A DNA stretch of 64,000 nucleotides from Rhodopirellula sp. P2 (GTDB lineage Bacteria > Planctomycetota > Planctomycetia > Pirellulales > Pirellulaceae), in assembly GCF_028768465.1 (NCBI RefSeq), contig NZ_CP118225.1, positions 2,275,001-2,339,000 of the forward strand. Direction: 5' to 3'. Each line of letters opens with the position of its first letter. Position 1 is the first letter of the stretch. A program made the translations under genes and the position numbers. Shown here piece after piece: positions 1 through 10,043 of this stretch. Under the pieces are notes generated by a model that saw only the letters and a list, made by a program, of their open reading frames with translations, ran no database searches and was not told where the DNA came from.

Positions 1-1544
1 ACCGGTTCATCGGATGGAATGCCGTACTTGGGGTCGAAGGTTTGGGTGTGCAGGACTTCCTTCGCCATTTCGTTCCACTTCCGGGCCATGCGAGTCAGGC
101 GGTCACGATGTTGGTGAGCGAGGTTGTGCTGCTCGATTCGGTCGGTCGCGATGTTGTAGAGTTCCCACGGTTCCTTGCGGAAGCTCACGATTTTCCAGTC
201 GCCATCGCGAAGGCCTCGGTCGGATGAAAACAGCAAGTGAATCGGTTGCTCACGCTCGATGGTTTCACCTTGGAAGATCGGCAGCAACGATTGGCCCGAG
301 ACGGGGCGTAAATCACGATCGGCGAACTCGGTTGGGATCGTGCTTCCGGCCGCATCAGCGATGGTTGGCAAAATGTCGATCAAGTGAGCCGGGCTGCGCT
401 GGATGCTGCCGGCTTGGGTTTTCAGACCCGCTGGCCAATGAACGATCGCCGGCGTGCTGATACCACCTTCGGTTTGATTTTGTTTGTACAGCCGGAACGG
501 TGAGTTGCGAGCCCAGGCCCATCCGGTTGAATCGCTCCAGGAGACATCGCCACGGGTGGGTTCTGCTTCAATCTTTTGGCTGATTCGATCGTACGGGCAA
601 GCACCGTTGTCCGAAACGAACCAGATCAATGTGTTGTCGAGTTCACCGGTTTCTTCAAGATGTTCGATCAACCGGCCGACCTCTTGGTCCACGCGATCGA
701 TCATGCCCGCCAAAGCGGTCATGCGTTTGTTCTCAAACGTTTGACGTTTCTCGGACAAAGTGTCCCAGGCGGGAATGTGCGCAGGTCGCTCGCTGGGTTC
801 GGACGTCTTCGGCAGAAGACCGAGTTCGTGTTGACGCTGGACACGTCGCTCGCGAATTTTGTCCCAACCTTCGTCGTAGCGACCTTTGTATTTGGCGTAG
901 TCCTCGGGCAAGGCTTGCAGCGGTGCGTGCGGAGCATTGAAAGCGAGGTAGAGGAACCAAGGGGTGGTGGTTTGTTGTGCTTCGTTCAAAAACTGCATTG
1001 CATAGTCAACATCCGCGACCGTGGTGTAAAAGTCCTGCTCAGGAACCGACCAGGGTTCGCCGTTCAAGCGGAACGTGTCGTCGCCGCGAAAGTAGTTGCA
1101 GGCGCCACTGAGGTGACCAAAGTAACGCTGGAAACCGAAATCGGTGGGCTGTTTGTCGAGGTGCCATTTTCCGGACATGGCGGTGAAGTACCCGTCCGCT
1201 GCGAGCACTTCGGCGCTGGTGACGGCCTGCGACAGCGAGGTATCGCCGGCGGCAATGCAGTACTGCCCGGTCAGCAGCGACACTCGTGAGGAGTGGCATT
1301 TGGCGGTGTTGTAGAACTGCGAGAAACGCAATCCGTTGTCCGCCAACGCGTCCAGGTTGGGTGTCTCAATTTCACTGCCGTAGCACCCCAGATCGGAATA
1401 CCCAAGGTCGTCGACCAGGATCAACAAGACATTGGGACGCGGCGGTTGTTTGCCGTCGGGTTCCGTCGCGAGTGCCGCGGACGTGAGGCTGAGGCACAGT
1501 GCGAACAGGAGAGGTGTGAAGGGCGGTCGCCGGCGGTTCATCAT
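1..1544 (-). CDS. secreted arylsulfatase, 3' end cut by window edge
   Basis: Alkaline-phosphatase-superfamily sulfatase that would hydrolyse sulfate esters, probably of polysaccharides, outside the cytoplasm. The frame is open from the ATG at 1544 to the window edge (about 514 residues), so the C-terminus is missing. Residues 1-26 are a signal peptide (MMNRRRPPFTPLLFALCL then small residues). The metal-binding VDDLGYSDLGCYG follows at about 44-56. The formylglycine motif is C83-H-S-S-R87 in the context AKCHSSRVSLLTGQY; serine stands where most sulfatases have proline, which the family allows (C-x-P/S/A-x-R). It is divergent from a second sulfatase at 1667, sharing a 122-base promoter region. 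Identification as a sulfatase is firm; the substrate is unknown. Confidence 0.93.
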   Translation of the reverse strand, partial: MMNRRRPPFTPLLFALCLSLTSAALATEPDGKQPPRPNVLLILVDDLGYSDLGCYGSEIETPNLDALADNGLRFSQFYNTAKCHSSRVSLLTGQYCIAAGDTSLSQAVTSAEVLAADGYFTAMSGKWHLDKQPTDFGFQRYFGHLSGACNYFRGDDTFRLNGEPWSVPEQDFYTTVADVDYAMQFLNEAQQTTTPWFLYLAFNAPHAPLQALPEDYAKYKGRYDEGWDKIRERRVQRQHELGLLPKTSEPSERPAHIPAWDTLSEKRQTFENKRMTALAGMIDRVDQEVGRLIEHLEETGELDNTLIWFVSDNGACPYDRISQKIEAEPTRGDVSWSDSTGWAWARNSPFRLYKQNQTEGGISTPAIVHWPAGLKTQAGSIQRSPAHLIDILPTIADAAGSTIPTEFADRDLRPVSGQSLLPIFQGETIEREQPIHLLFSSDRGLRDGDWKIVSFRKEPWELYNIATDRIEQHNLAHQHRDRLTRMARKWNEMAKEVLHTQTFDPKYGIPSDEP

Positions 1545-1666
1545 TTGTTTCCCTTGATCGTTGTTCAGCGGGCACGCCGTTTCTCACGTGACTCGGCATG
1601 TTAATCTACGCAGGGGCGTGACTTCCCTGCCCAACCGAATGGATGACTCAGCATTAGAACCGAAAT

Positions 1667-3172
1667 ATGAATCTTGCAACGATTTTCCCAGCACAACGAA
1701 CATTTCAGGCCACGCGTTTGCTTGGGCGAACCGGCGGGCTGATTGTCTGGATTGCGATGGTCTGCCTGTTCGCATCCGCGGAGGAACCCACCCTGGCGGA
1801 TGCTCCTGCGAGCAGTGAGCCACCACGTCCCAACATCATCTATGTGATGGCGGATGACCTTGGTTACGGTGACCTGGGGTGTTACGGCCAAACTCGGATC
1901 CAGACACCCCATTTGGATCAAATGGCGGCGGAGGGCATTCGGTTCACGGACCACTACGCCGGACACACGGTGTGTCGACCGTCGCGGTTGACACTATGGA
2001 CGGGGCAGCATGTTGGCAGCACCGGGTTGATTGGCAACGCGGCTCGCAATCTGGATGGCGAGCAACCGACCGTGGCGTCATTGCTGAAACAAGCTGGGTA
2101 TGCGACGGGCGGGGTCGGCAAGTGGGCGCTCGGTAACGTCGACGTTCCCGATCAGATCGACAACCCTGGTCATCCACTGGCCAATGGATTCGATGCTTGG
2201 ACGGGCTACATGAATCAATCCAATGCTCACAATTATTACCCCCCGTTTTTGTGGCAGAATCGCAAGCAGATTTTTTATCCGGGCAATGTGATCAGCACTG
2301 ATCCGATCGCTCGGGGACGCGTTGCAGTCAAACGAGAAACGTATTCACACGACGTGATGACGGACGCGGCGTTTGATTTCATCCGCGAACACCAGTCCAA
2401 TCCTTTCCTGTTGCACGTCCATTGGACGATCCCTCATGCCAACAACGAGGGCGGCCGATTGAACGGCGACGGAATGGAGGTGCCGGACTATGGCATTTAC
2501 GCCGATGAAGGATGGCCCAACCCAGAAAAAGGATTCGCGGCGATGATCACGCGAATGGATCGCGACATGGGCCGTCTGATGGATCTGCTCGAGGAACTCA
2601 AATTGTCCGAAAAGACGTTGGTGATCTTCACGTCCGACAATGGGCCGCACCACGAAGGTGGCCACAGTGATTTGTTTTTCAACAGCAGTGGTCCGTTGCA
2701 AGGCAGCAAGCGTTCCATGCATGAAGGAGGGATCCGAGTGCCTTTCCTCGCGAAATGGCCGGGAACGATCGAGGCGGGAACCATCAGCGATCACCCCTCT
2801 GCGTTCTGGGATTTCTTGCCGACCGCCTGTGAGCTGGCGGGCGTCGAACCGCCCCCAGAAACCGATGGGATTTCCTATCTGCCGGCTTTGTTGAACCAAA
2901 CCGAGAAGCAATTGCAACACCGTTATTTGTACTGGGCCAGCAGCGAAGGGCCGACGTCGGTCGGGATTCGGTCTGGTCGCTGGAAAGCGGTGAACTACCC
3001 CGGCAAGACAAAGCAACGCCGCAGTCGAAACGGCAAGCCAGTGGTTCGGGAGGACGGTTGGAAGCTGTTTGATCTGACAACCGACCCGGGAGAAAAGCAT
3101 GACTTGGCGAAGGAGCATCCCGAGGAGCTCGAGCGACTGGTCAAAATGGCCCGCGAAGACCAGCTGTTTTAG
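1667..3172 (+). CDS. secreted arylsulfatase
   Basis: Second sulfatase, 501 residues, complete. A long N-terminus with a hydrophobic stretch at about 22-37 (GGLIVWIAMVCLFASA) acts as signal peptide or anchor. PNIIYVMADDLGYGDLGCYG at about 55-74 carries the metal-binding aspartates, and the formylglycine site is the classical C103-R-P-S-R107 followed by LTLWTGQH. A second metal/substrate region is FTSDNGPHHEGG. Length and domain order fit arylsulfatase A-type enzymes of planctomycetes, which are activated by a formylglycine-generating enzyme encoded elsewhere. The ATG at 1667 is the only sensible start. Its divergent partner at 1-1544 suggests shared regulation. Confidence 0.95.
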   Translation: MNLATIFPAQRTFQATRLLGRTGGLIVWIAMVCLFASAEEPTLADAPASSEPPRPNIIYVMADDLGYGDLGCYGQTRIQTPHLDQMAAEGIRFTDHYAGHTVCRPSRLTLWTGQHVGSTGLIGNAARNLDGEQPTVASLLKQAGYATGGVGKWALGNVDVPDQIDNPGHPLANGFDAWTGYMNQSNAHNYYPPFLWQNRKQIFYPGNVISTDPIARGRVAVKRETYSHDVMTDAAFDFIREHQSNPFLLHVHWTIPHANNEGGRLNGDGMEVPDYGIYADEGWPNPEKGFAAMITRMDRDMGRLMDLLEELKLSEKTLVIFTSDNGPHHEGGHSDLFFNSSGPLQGSKRSMHEGGIRVPFLAKWPGTIEAGTISDHPSAFWDFLPTACELAGVEPPPETDGISYLPALLNQTEKQLQHRYLYWASSEGPTSVGIRSGRWKAVNYPGKTKQRRSRNGKPVVREDGWKLFDLTTDPGEKHDLAKEHPEELERLVKMAREDQLF

Positions 3173-3314
3173 CGGCGATTTCGGTTGGGCACAGGTTCGG
3201 TGAATTTTTTGCTGTGCCATCAGCCGCCCCAACTAGGATGGCGATGGAAGAGTCGTATGCAGGATCGACTCTCTCCGATCCCACCTTTTTGACCCACCTT
3301 TGAAGATCGACACC

Positions 3315-4025
3315 ATGAAGAAGACATCGGCCGCCGCGCTCACGCTGGCCCTCTCGTTTTCCGTTCCCAGTTTCGCAGGCGATTGCTTTCTCAAGAGATC
3401 GTGCACACCCAGCTGTGTCCCCTCGACCGTCTGTCCAACCGAAGTGACGAGTTGCTCGTCGGTTGCGGGTGGCATGACCACGCATGACATGGGTGGAATG
3501 GACAACCCCAGTCAGCTGAACGTCGCTCTGACGACGGAACTGGTGGCTCTTCGCGAGCAGGTCGCCACAGCCACTCAGTCCTTGGAAGAAAAGGACGCTG
3601 CGATTGCAGAATCGGGCGAACTGGTTGCTTCGTTGAAAGAGCAATTGGATGCGTTGAAAGCCAAGCTGGATGCCGAAACCAAGCGGGCGGCGAAGGCCGA
3701 GACCGAACTGGCTTCGGTCCGCGAGGAAGCGCACAAAGCTCAAAAGGCTGCTCAGCAACAACAGAAAAAGCTTCAGCAGCAAGTTGCATCGCAGAAGAAG
3801 AATTCGGAAGCTCAAATTGGTGAATTGAAACAGCAACTCACCAGCACCAAAGCGGATTTGGACAAAGCCAACCAGGCATTGCAGCAAGAACGCAAAGAAC
3901 GAGAAGAAGAGCGTCGTCAGCAAGAACAAAAAGCGACGCCTGCACCGGTTGTTCAGCCCAAAGAAGACGAAGCACCTGCTTCGGAAGGCGACCAAGAGCC
4001 GGCTGAGGACGATTCTCAAAACTGA
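3315..4025 (+). CDS. secreted coiled-coil protein
   Basis: A 236-residue exported protein. The ATG at 3315 gives a canonical signal peptide (MKKTSAAALTLALSFSVPSFA) with cleavage before GDCF; a TTG at 3300 would add five residues and is less likely. The mature N-terminus has several cysteines (CFLKRSCTPSCVPSTVC). From about residue 65 to 200 the sequence is a continuous heptad-like coiled coil rich in Glu, Lys, Gln and Ala, and the C-terminus is an acidic, proline-rich tail. No enzymatic domain is visible. It may be a structural periplasmic or envelope protein. It stands alone, followed by a strong hairpin. Confidence 0.8.
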   Translation: MKKTSAAALTLALSFSVPSFAGDCFLKRSCTPSCVPSTVCPTEVTSCSSVAGGMTTHDMGGMDNPSQLNVALTTELVALREQVATATQSLEEKDAAIAESGELVASLKEQLDALKAKLDAETKRAAKAETELASVREEAHKAQKAAQQQQKKLQQQVASQKKNSEAQIGELKQQLTSTKADLDKANQALQQERKEREEERRQQEQKATPAPVVQPKEDEAPASEGDQEPAEDDSQN

Positions 4026-4058
4026 TTTCGCGGTCACGCGACAGAGCTGAATTTCGAT

Positions 4059-4105
4059 CGGCCCGCCAACTTCGATGCTCCAACAGGAGTCGAAGTGGCG
4101 GGCCG
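4059..4105 (+). terminator. hairpin downstream of coiled-coil gene
   Basis: Arms CGGCCCGCCA (4059-4068) plus TTCGA (4071-4075) pair with TCGAA (4090-4094) plus TGGCGGGCCG (4096-4105). It starts 34 bases after the stop codon at 4025. There is no long T-run, so it could be a terminator or an mRNA 3'-end stabiliser. Confidence 0.45.
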
Positions 4106-4243
4106 GTTTCGTAGGTGGGACCGGAATGGCGGTTTAATTTGCGGTTCGGGTCAAGAAGGGGGCTGTTTCGCACGGTGGTTCGTGATCGTGTATTCTAGAG
4201 ACCCCTCCCCGCTCCCCCCTGCCTTTCGCCCGACGGTTCTGTG

Positions 4244-7186
4244 ATGAAGAGTCCGTTCGCCTTCGCTTCATCGCAGCACATGATGGTTGTCTCGAATCGT
4301 GACCCACGAGCTTGGTGCCCGATCCAGTGGTGTGGGTTGGCTGTGTTGACAGGCTGTTTTGCCGTCTTCGCGTCGGCGGACGAAGCAACCGAGGAATCTT
4401 TCGATTTCTTCGAGGCTCGCATCCGCCCGGTCTTGATCGAGCACTGCTACGAATGTCACGCAGCAGAATCGGAAGAGCTGGGTGGTTCGTTGCGTTTGGA
4501 CGTGAAAGCAGGCTGGGAAGTTGGCGGTGACAGTGGGCCGGCCATCCGGCCCGGCGATCCTGCGGCGAGCGAACTGATGGCGGCGATCCGTTACGAATCG
4601 TCCGAGATGCCGCCCGCGGGAAAACTCCCCGACAACATCGTCCGCGATTTCGAAAAGTGGATTCGCGGTGGGGCCGCGGATCCACGATTGATGGACGATG
4701 GCGAGGAATGGGCAAGCTCACAAACGAAGTCGTTCGATTGGGAACAGGCTCGCGAATTTTGGGCGTTCCAACCTCCGCAGTCGAGCGTGAGTCCCGCTGC
4801 ATTTGATTCAGGTTCGGCGATCGATGCGTTCGTGCAAGAGCGCATGACCGCGGAAGGTTTGACCGCGACCCCGATCGCGACGCCGAGTGTACGGCTGCGT
4901 CGTTTGGCGTTTGATCTGACCGGTCTGCCTCCTGATCCTGAAACGCTTCGTCGATTTCAAGCGGATCCCAGCGACGCGCATTGGGAGCGATTGGTGAATC
5001 GCTATCTCTCCAGCCCGCAGTTCGCAGAGCATTGGGCGAGGCACTGGATGGACGTGGCTCGCTATGCCGACAGCAACGGCAGCGATTTCAATGCGACTCA
5101 TCACGACGCTTGGCGATACCGAGACTACCTGGTCCGGTCCTTTGCGGATGACGTGCCGATTGACCGGATGATTCGCGAACAGATCGCGGGCGACTTGATG
5201 CCGGCGACTTCCGAGGAAGATCGACATGACAAATTGGTCGCCACCACGTTCTTGATGATCGGCACCAAGATGCTGAGTGAACGCAACAAGACGAAGTTGC
5301 GGATGGATGTGGTGGACGAACAACTCGACACCGTCGGACGTGCGTTTTTAGGCATGACGTTTGGTTGTGCTCGCTGCCACGACCACAAATTCGATCCAAT
5401 CACCACCCGCGACTACTACGCGATGGCGGGGATCTTTCGCAGCACGCGAACGTTGCACGGCGAGTCCCAGGAATACGTCAGCACTTGGAAGAAGACCCCG
5501 CTTCCAAGTTCGAAAGAGCACAAGGAGGAAATTCGTGAGCACGAACGATTGCTGCAACGCCTCGATCAAGAACTCCAGGGAGTCGAGTCTGAACTCAAGC
5601 TGCTGGCAGAGAAGACGGAACTCGAAGGCATCACCGTCGATGACGTGGATGCGGTGCGAGAAGGCCACTGGGTCGAATCCACCTACACACCAGGGTTCAT
5701 TGGCAAAGGTTATGTGCACGATGAGAACCGCAACAAAGGCGAGGCGTCGATTCGGTTTCCGGCGGTGTTGCCCGAAGCTGGGCGATATGAACTTCGCGTG
5801 CACTACAACTCCAGTGGCAATCGAGCATCGAATCTGCCTGTCACGGTGCAATTGAATGCCAAAACTCATGCCCTCGTGATGAATCAGACGGTTCGTCCAA
5901 CACGGGGCACCTCCAGCGTGCTGGGGAAATTTGATTGTGAGGCAGAGACTCACGCGACGGTCACGTTTTCGAATCGTGGCACCGACGGCTATGTGATTGC
6001 CGACGCCGTGCAGTGGGTGCATGTCGATGAAGACAACGCTGCAGGCGACTCCGCCGAGTTGGCCGAACAAACCCTCGCGATGCGAACCGCGTTGACTCAG
6101 AAGCTCCAACGGTTGAAGTCAGAACGTGCTGATGTGGTCGCCAATGCTCCGCCGCCGGTTCCCACCGCGATGGCGCTCGCGGATTTGCCCAGTGATGAGC
6201 AGGGGGATTGCCCGGTTCACGTTCGGGGTGAGGTGAGCAATTTGGGCGATATCGTTCCGCGAGGGATTCCGCAGGTTTTCAGTGAATCGACCACCGCGTT
6301 TGAACCTTTGGAAGGAAGTGGTCGGTTGGAATTGGCACAGTGGTTGACCGATCCCGATCACCCGCTGACCGCACGCGTCAGTGTCAATCGAATTTGGATG
6401 CACCTGATGGGCGAAGGGTTGGTGCGGACCGTCGACAACTTTGGCGTTCGGGGTGAGAAACCGACTCATCCCGAGTTGCTGGATGCTTTGACGGTCGATT
6501 TCGTTCGCAACGGATGGCGGCAGAAGCGTTTGATTCGAAACATCGTCTGCAGCGACGCGTATTCGAGATCGATGGTTTCGGATGATGACCCGCGAGTCGC
6601 ATTGGATCCGGAGAACCGCTTCCGAAGTCGCGCGGTCCGGCGAAGGATTCCTGCCGAAGCCATTCGGGATGCGATGTTGGTGGCTGCAGGAACACTGGAT
6701 CGGTCTGGGCGGGAGGATTTGATGGACAGCTACGCGACCTTGGTCAGCCAAAACAACGCCCATTCGAAAGTCACCACCAAGTTCGGGTTGGATGATCCGA
6801 AGCGAACGCTGTACCTGCCGTTGATTCGATCGGAGGTGCCACCGTTGTTGGCCAATTTGGACGCGGCGGATCCGGATCTGTTGGTGGGCAAACGACCGAC
6901 CACCAATGTGCCGGCCCAAGCGTTGACGTTGATCGGCAGTCCCGAAGTACGCCAGTGGGCGATGCTGACAACGAAGCGAATGCTGGGCGAAACCAGCACG
7001 GATTCGCAGCGAGTCCGGTGGGCTTGCGAAGTGTTGTTCTCTCGGGATCCTCGTCCGGTCGATGAGCAGGTCCTGCAGGCCTGGCTGGCAAGCCAGGCCG
7101 CTCGCGAGATGTCCAGCGAGGACGAACGCTATCGCGAATGGATCGCGGCGATGTTGGCTAGCACCGAATTTCGATTCTTGGATTGA
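4244..7186 (+). CDS. PSCyt1/DUF1549/DUF1553 planctomycete cytochrome protein with inserted golvesin-like domain
   Basis: A 980-residue secreted protein of the family that is massively expanded in Planctomycetes. The ATG at 4244 (an overlapping GTG at 4241 is one codon upstream) gives a signal segment around 26-46 ([16 protein letters not shown]). The planctomycete cytochrome c-like domain follows, with one heme site CYECH at about 68-72. DUF1549 occupies about 190-400 ([49 protein letters not shown]) and DUF1553 about 695-960. Between them, at about 465-600, lies a beta-sandwich segment ([20 protein letters not shown] ... VIADAVQWV) resembling the golvesin C-terminal-like domain, probably a carbohydrate or cell-surface binding module. 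The DUF1501 gene starts 10 bases after its stop, the typical partner arrangement. Confidence 0.92.
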   Translation: MKSPFAFASSQHMMVVSNRDPRAWCPIQWCGLAVLTGCFAVFASADEATEESFDFFEARIRPVLIEHCYECHAAESEELGGSLRLDVKAGWEVGGDSGPAIRPGDPAASELMAAIRYESSEMPPAGKLPDNIVRDFEKWIRGGAADPRLMDDGEEWASSQTKSFDWEQAREFWAFQPPQSSVSPAAFDSGSAIDAFVQERMTAEGLTATPIATPSVRLRRLAFDLTGLPPDPETLRRFQADPSDAHWERLVNRYLSSPQFAEHWARHWMDVARYADSNGSDFNATHHDAWRYRDYLVRSFADDVPIDRMIREQIAGDLMPATSEEDRHDKLVATTFLMIGTKMLSERNKTKLRMDVVDEQLDTVGRAFLGMTFGCARCHDHKFDPITTRDYYAMAGIFRSTRTLHGESQEYVSTWKKTPLPSSKEHKEEIREHERLLQRLDQELQGVESELKLLAEKTELEGITVDDVDAVREGHWVESTYTPGFIGKGYVHDENRNKGEASIRFPAVLPEAGRYELRVHYNSSGNRASNLPVTVQLNAKTHALVMNQTVRPTRGTSSVLGKFDCEAETHATVTFSNRGTDGYVIADAVQWVHVDEDNAAGDSAELAEQTLAMRTALTQKLQRLKSERADVVANAPPPVPTAMALADLPSDEQGDCPVHVRGEVSNLGDIVPRGIPQVFSESTTAFEPLEGSGRLELAQWLTDPDHPLTARVSVNRIWMHLMGEGLVRTVDNFGVRGEKPTHPELLDALTVDFVRNGWRQKRLIRNIVCSDAYSRSMVSDDDPRVALDPENRFRSRAVRRRIPAEAIRDAMLVAAGTLDRSGREDLMDSYATLVSQNNAHSKVTTKFGLDDPKRTLYLPLIRSEVPPLLANLDAADPDLLVGKRPTTNVPAQALTLIGSPEVRQWAMLTTKRMLGETSTDSQRVRWACEVLFSRDPRPVDEQVLQAWLASQAAREMSSEDERYREWIAAMLASTEFRFLD

Positions 7187-7196
7187 GGCAAGACTG

Positions 7197-8567
7197 ATGA
7201 GCTGGAACCGTCGCGAATGTTTGGTTCAATCGACTTGGACGACCGGTGCGCTGGCTGTGACCGCTTCTGCGGTGCCGGCCTCTGCTGCGTGGGCGAACAC
7301 TTCGGGCGAACCGACACCTGTGCAACATCATTCGGCGAAAGCCAAACGGGTGATCTTCTTGTTCATGCACGGCGGGCCGTCGCACGTCGACACGTTTGAC
7401 TACAAGCCGATGTTGATTCGCGATGACGGCAAGGATCTGCCGTTTGATTTACCGCCACAGATCAATGCCAAGCCAACGTTGCTGGCCAGCCCTTGGAAGT
7501 GGTCCCAGCACGGTGAGGCTGGTTTGTGGGGGACGGATTTATTGCCGGAGATGAACAAGCACTTGGATTCACTGTGCGTTGTCCGGTCCATGCACACTCG
7601 AGGTCAATCGCACGGTCAAGCGGTCGGGATGGTGAACACCGGCAGTGACAACTTTGTTCGCCCCAGCGTGGGCGCTTGGATCAGCTACGCCTTGGGGGCG
7701 GGGCATCCGGATTTGCCGGCGCACGTGGCGATCGCACCGGCGACGGCTCACGGTGGGCCTCGCAACTATGGATCGGCGTTCTTGCCTGCCAAGCATCAAG
7801 CCACCGTGATCGGTAAAAATGGTCAGATTGGTGCGGGGAAAATTGCCTACCTCGATGCCGCTCAGGGACACCAGTTTGAGTTGGTCAATCAAATCAATCG
7901 CGGGCATGCCGAATCCGCCGGGCGAGATCGGGCGACCGACGGTGCGATCGAGGCGGTGGACTTGGCCAATCGGATGCGAGGCACCGCGCCGGAGGTGATG
8001 GATTTGTCAAAGGAAACCGAGGCGACCAAGAAACTGTACGGGATCGGTCAGAAGACGACCGACTCGTTTGGACGCAGTTGTTTGATGGCGCGTCGCTTGG
8101 CGGAATCTGGCGTGCGTTTCATCACCGTCAGCAGCGGGCAAGTGTGGGACCAGCATGGCAATCTGAAGAACGGGCACGAGAAGAACGCCGCCAAGACCGA
8201 CCTGCCAATCGCGGGATTGTTTGCGGATCTGAAACAACGCGGGTTGTGGGAAGACACGTTGGTGGTGTGGGGGGGCGAATTCGGACGAACGCCCGTCGTG
8301 CAGGGGAGCAACGGACGTGACCACAACCCGCAGGGGTTCTCGATGGTGCTGGGCGGTGGCGGCGTTCGGGGAGGCATCACCCATGGAGAGACCGATGATT
8401 ACGGCTATCACGCCGTTCGCGATCGGGTCCACATGCATGATCTGCACGCCACGATGCTGCATCAGTTGGGAATCGACCACGAGCGTCTGACCTTTCCCTA
8501 CGCGGGGCGTGATTTTCGTCTGACAGACGTTCACGGGCGTGTGGTCAGTGAGATTTTGCAGTCCTGA
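7197..8567 (+). CDS. DUF1501 family protein
   Basis: A 456-residue protein starting at the ATG at 7197 ([21 protein letters not shown]), 10 bases after the PSCyt1 gene, so almost certainly co-transcribed. The N-terminus looks like a Tat/Sec signal ending near AASAAWANT. The DUF1501 core begins [20 protein letters not shown] and shows the alkaline-phosphatase-like fold motifs [27 protein letters not shown] near the C-terminus. DUF1501 proteins almost always sit next to PSCyt1/DUF1549/DUF1553 proteins in Planctomycetes; the biochemical activity of the pair is not established. A longer frame starting at 7062 would overlap the previous gene by 125 bases and is rejected. Confidence 0.93.
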   Translation: MSWNRRECLVQSTWTTGALAVTASAVPASAAWANTSGEPTPVQHHSAKAKRVIFLFMHGGPSHVDTFDYKPMLIRDDGKDLPFDLPPQINAKPTLLASPWKWSQHGEAGLWGTDLLPEMNKHLDSLCVVRSMHTRGQSHGQAVGMVNTGSDNFVRPSVGAWISYALGAGHPDLPAHVAIAPATAHGGPRNYGSAFLPAKHQATVIGKNGQIGAGKIAYLDAAQGHQFELVNQINRGHAESAGRDRATDGAIEAVDLANRMRGTAPEVMDLSKETEATKKLYGIGQKTTDSFGRSCLMARRLAESGVRFITVSSGQVWDQHGNLKNGHEKNAAKTDLPIAGLFADLKQRGLWEDTLVVWGGEFGRTPVVQGSNGRDHNPQGFSMVLGGGGVRGGITHGETDDYGYHAVRDRVHMHDLHATMLHQLGIDHERLTFPYAGRDFRLTDVHGRVVSEILQS

Positions 8568-8656
8568 GCGGTCGTGGTTGGCCAGTTTTGGGATCGGCTG
8601 GTAAGTTGGCGGTCATTGAAGACCGAATTCAAACTTGCTGGCTCGATTGAACTGAA

Positions 8657-9448
8657 ATGAACGCTGCTGAAACTCGCTCCGGGCCCCGCCGGCCAGGTGG
8701 CAAAAAAGCCAAACAGACGACGGTGGCGGGAATCGTCATCGCCGTGATGTTGGGCGGCTACACGCTGCTTCGCCCGTCGATCAACGAGGCGACAGGCTGG
8801 AATTTGCCTGCCTTGCCCGCCAAACAGGTTGCCAAAGACTCGGTTGCGGAAAACACAAACCCACCGATGACGGACCAAGTGTCCGATTCGCGAGCGGTGC
8901 CAAAACCCGCTGATTCGTCGAAGTCGTCGACTCCTCGGGCAGACAGCCAGGCTCAACCGCAAGGCAACGAAACCGTCCCGTCGCCGGGCCCGCTGGCGTC
9001 CAAGATGACGCGTGGGTCGCCAAGTGAGAATGCAAATTCGGCGGCCGAGACGTCTGACCTGAAGTACGGGTTGCTGCGAGAGATCAGCACGGACCGGTTC
9101 CTGTCACCGGCGGGCGTGCTTTACACGCCTGGAAGTGCGGAAGGACACCGCCTGGAACACCTTCGTCGCCACACCCAAGATCAACCCAACCGATCAGGGA
9201 AACATGGCGTCTTTGATGGCGACATGGAGGGAGCGCTGGTGACGATCGACAAAGCCTACGAGAAGGCCCAGGCAAATCAGCGGACCACCAAAGAAGTCGA
9301 CGGGAAGCGAACGATTTACACCATCGACATGGGGAAACGCGTGGGGTTTGTCGGAGGCCGCGATGGTCAGCGCAGTCGCAATCCGATGGCCCGGCGGGTG
9401 CGTTTGGTGTTGGAAGGCAATCGCTTGATCACCGCGTTTCCACTTTAG
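8657..9448 (+). CDS. single-pass membrane protein with conserved-looking C-terminal domain, function unknown
   Basis: 263 residues. A basic N-terminus (PRRPGGKKAKQT) precedes one transmembrane helix at about 26-43 (VAGIVIAVMLGGYTLL), then a low-complexity Pro/Ser/Asp linker to about residue 135, then a compact C-terminal domain. That domain contains GHRLEHLRRH, a central HGVFDGDM, YTIDMGKRVGFVGGRDG and a terminal basic strand. The spacing of His, Arg and Lys residues is reminiscent of small RNase folds of the EndoU/colicin E5 type, but this is only a visual resemblance. It is not obviously co-transcribed with a partner. The ATG at 8657 is a clear start. Confidence 0.75.
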   Translation: MNAAETRSGPRRPGGKKAKQTTVAGIVIAVMLGGYTLLRPSINEATGWNLPALPAKQVAKDSVAENTNPPMTDQVSDSRAVPKPADSSKSSTPRADSQAQPQGNETVPSPGPLASKMTRGSPSENANSAAETSDLKYGLLREISTDRFLSPAGVLYTPGSAEGHRLEHLRRHTQDQPNRSGKHGVFDGDMEGALVTIDKAYEKAQANQRTTKEVDGKRTIYTIDMGKRVGFVGGRDGQRSRNPMARRVRLVLEGNRLITAFPL

Positions 9449-9555
9449 CGGACCTCCTGCATCCATTTGCTCGCCCACCGAAAGCGTCCCTGTGAAGACC
9501 AGCTTTCAACCACCCCCGTCCCCATCCATTTTGTTTCTGCTTGGAACTCAATTCC

Positions 9556-9936
9556 GTGACTCACCCTGATTCCAACTCCGAAGCCCCAGCACCTGACAAT
9601 TCGAATTTGGATTCGAATGCGGGCGTTCGATACAGCGTCGGTTCGTGTCCGATTTGCGAGCAAGGCCTGTGTTCCATCCGCGCGTGTGGGTTGGTCGACA
9701 ACAAACCGTCGCATGGTTTGGTGGTCTGCGATGAATGCGAAGCCATCTGGCTGCAGCCCAACCTCAAGGGCGTGCACATTTATGCGGATGCCGAGACACC
9801 CCAATGCCCGATCGATCAATCGCCGCTCTACCGGGGTAACAACCGTTGGGCGACGCTGGACGACATTGACCGGTTGGGATGGTCCGATGCGGTGGATCCA
9901 GAACGGACCTATCAGCCGGAATCGAATGATTCGTAA
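9556..9936 (+). CDS. small zinc-ribbon-like protein
   Basis: 126 residues from a GTG at 9556; a TTG at 9541 would add five residues. No signal peptide is visible, so it is probably cytoplasmic. The first 30 residues are polar and disordered. The core has paired cysteine motifs CPICEQGLC, CDEC and a single CPIDQSPLY, a pattern for one zinc ribbon similar to transcription-factor-associated zinc-finger proteins. The tail is acidic. It may bind nucleic acid or protein, but nothing specific can be named. Confidence 0.7.
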   Translation: MTHPDSNSEAPAPDNSNLDSNAGVRYSVGSCPICEQGLCSIRACGLVDNKPSHGLVVCDECEAIWLQPNLKGVHIYADAETPQCPIDQSPLYRGNNRWATLDDIDRLGWSDAVDPERTYQPESNDS

Positions 9937-10043
9937 GCCCAAATTGCGAACCCACCTGCCGGAAAAAGCCTCACGCTGCGGGGGACCACCCTGCTCTGCC
10001 CTGCCCTCCCCTGCCCCCTTTTTTATCTTCAACCTTTGGAACT

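Noticed and set aside
7062-7196. N-terminal extension of the DUF1501 gene
   Set aside because: It would overlap the upstream gene by about 125 bases out of frame; the ATG at 7197 gives a proper signal peptide.
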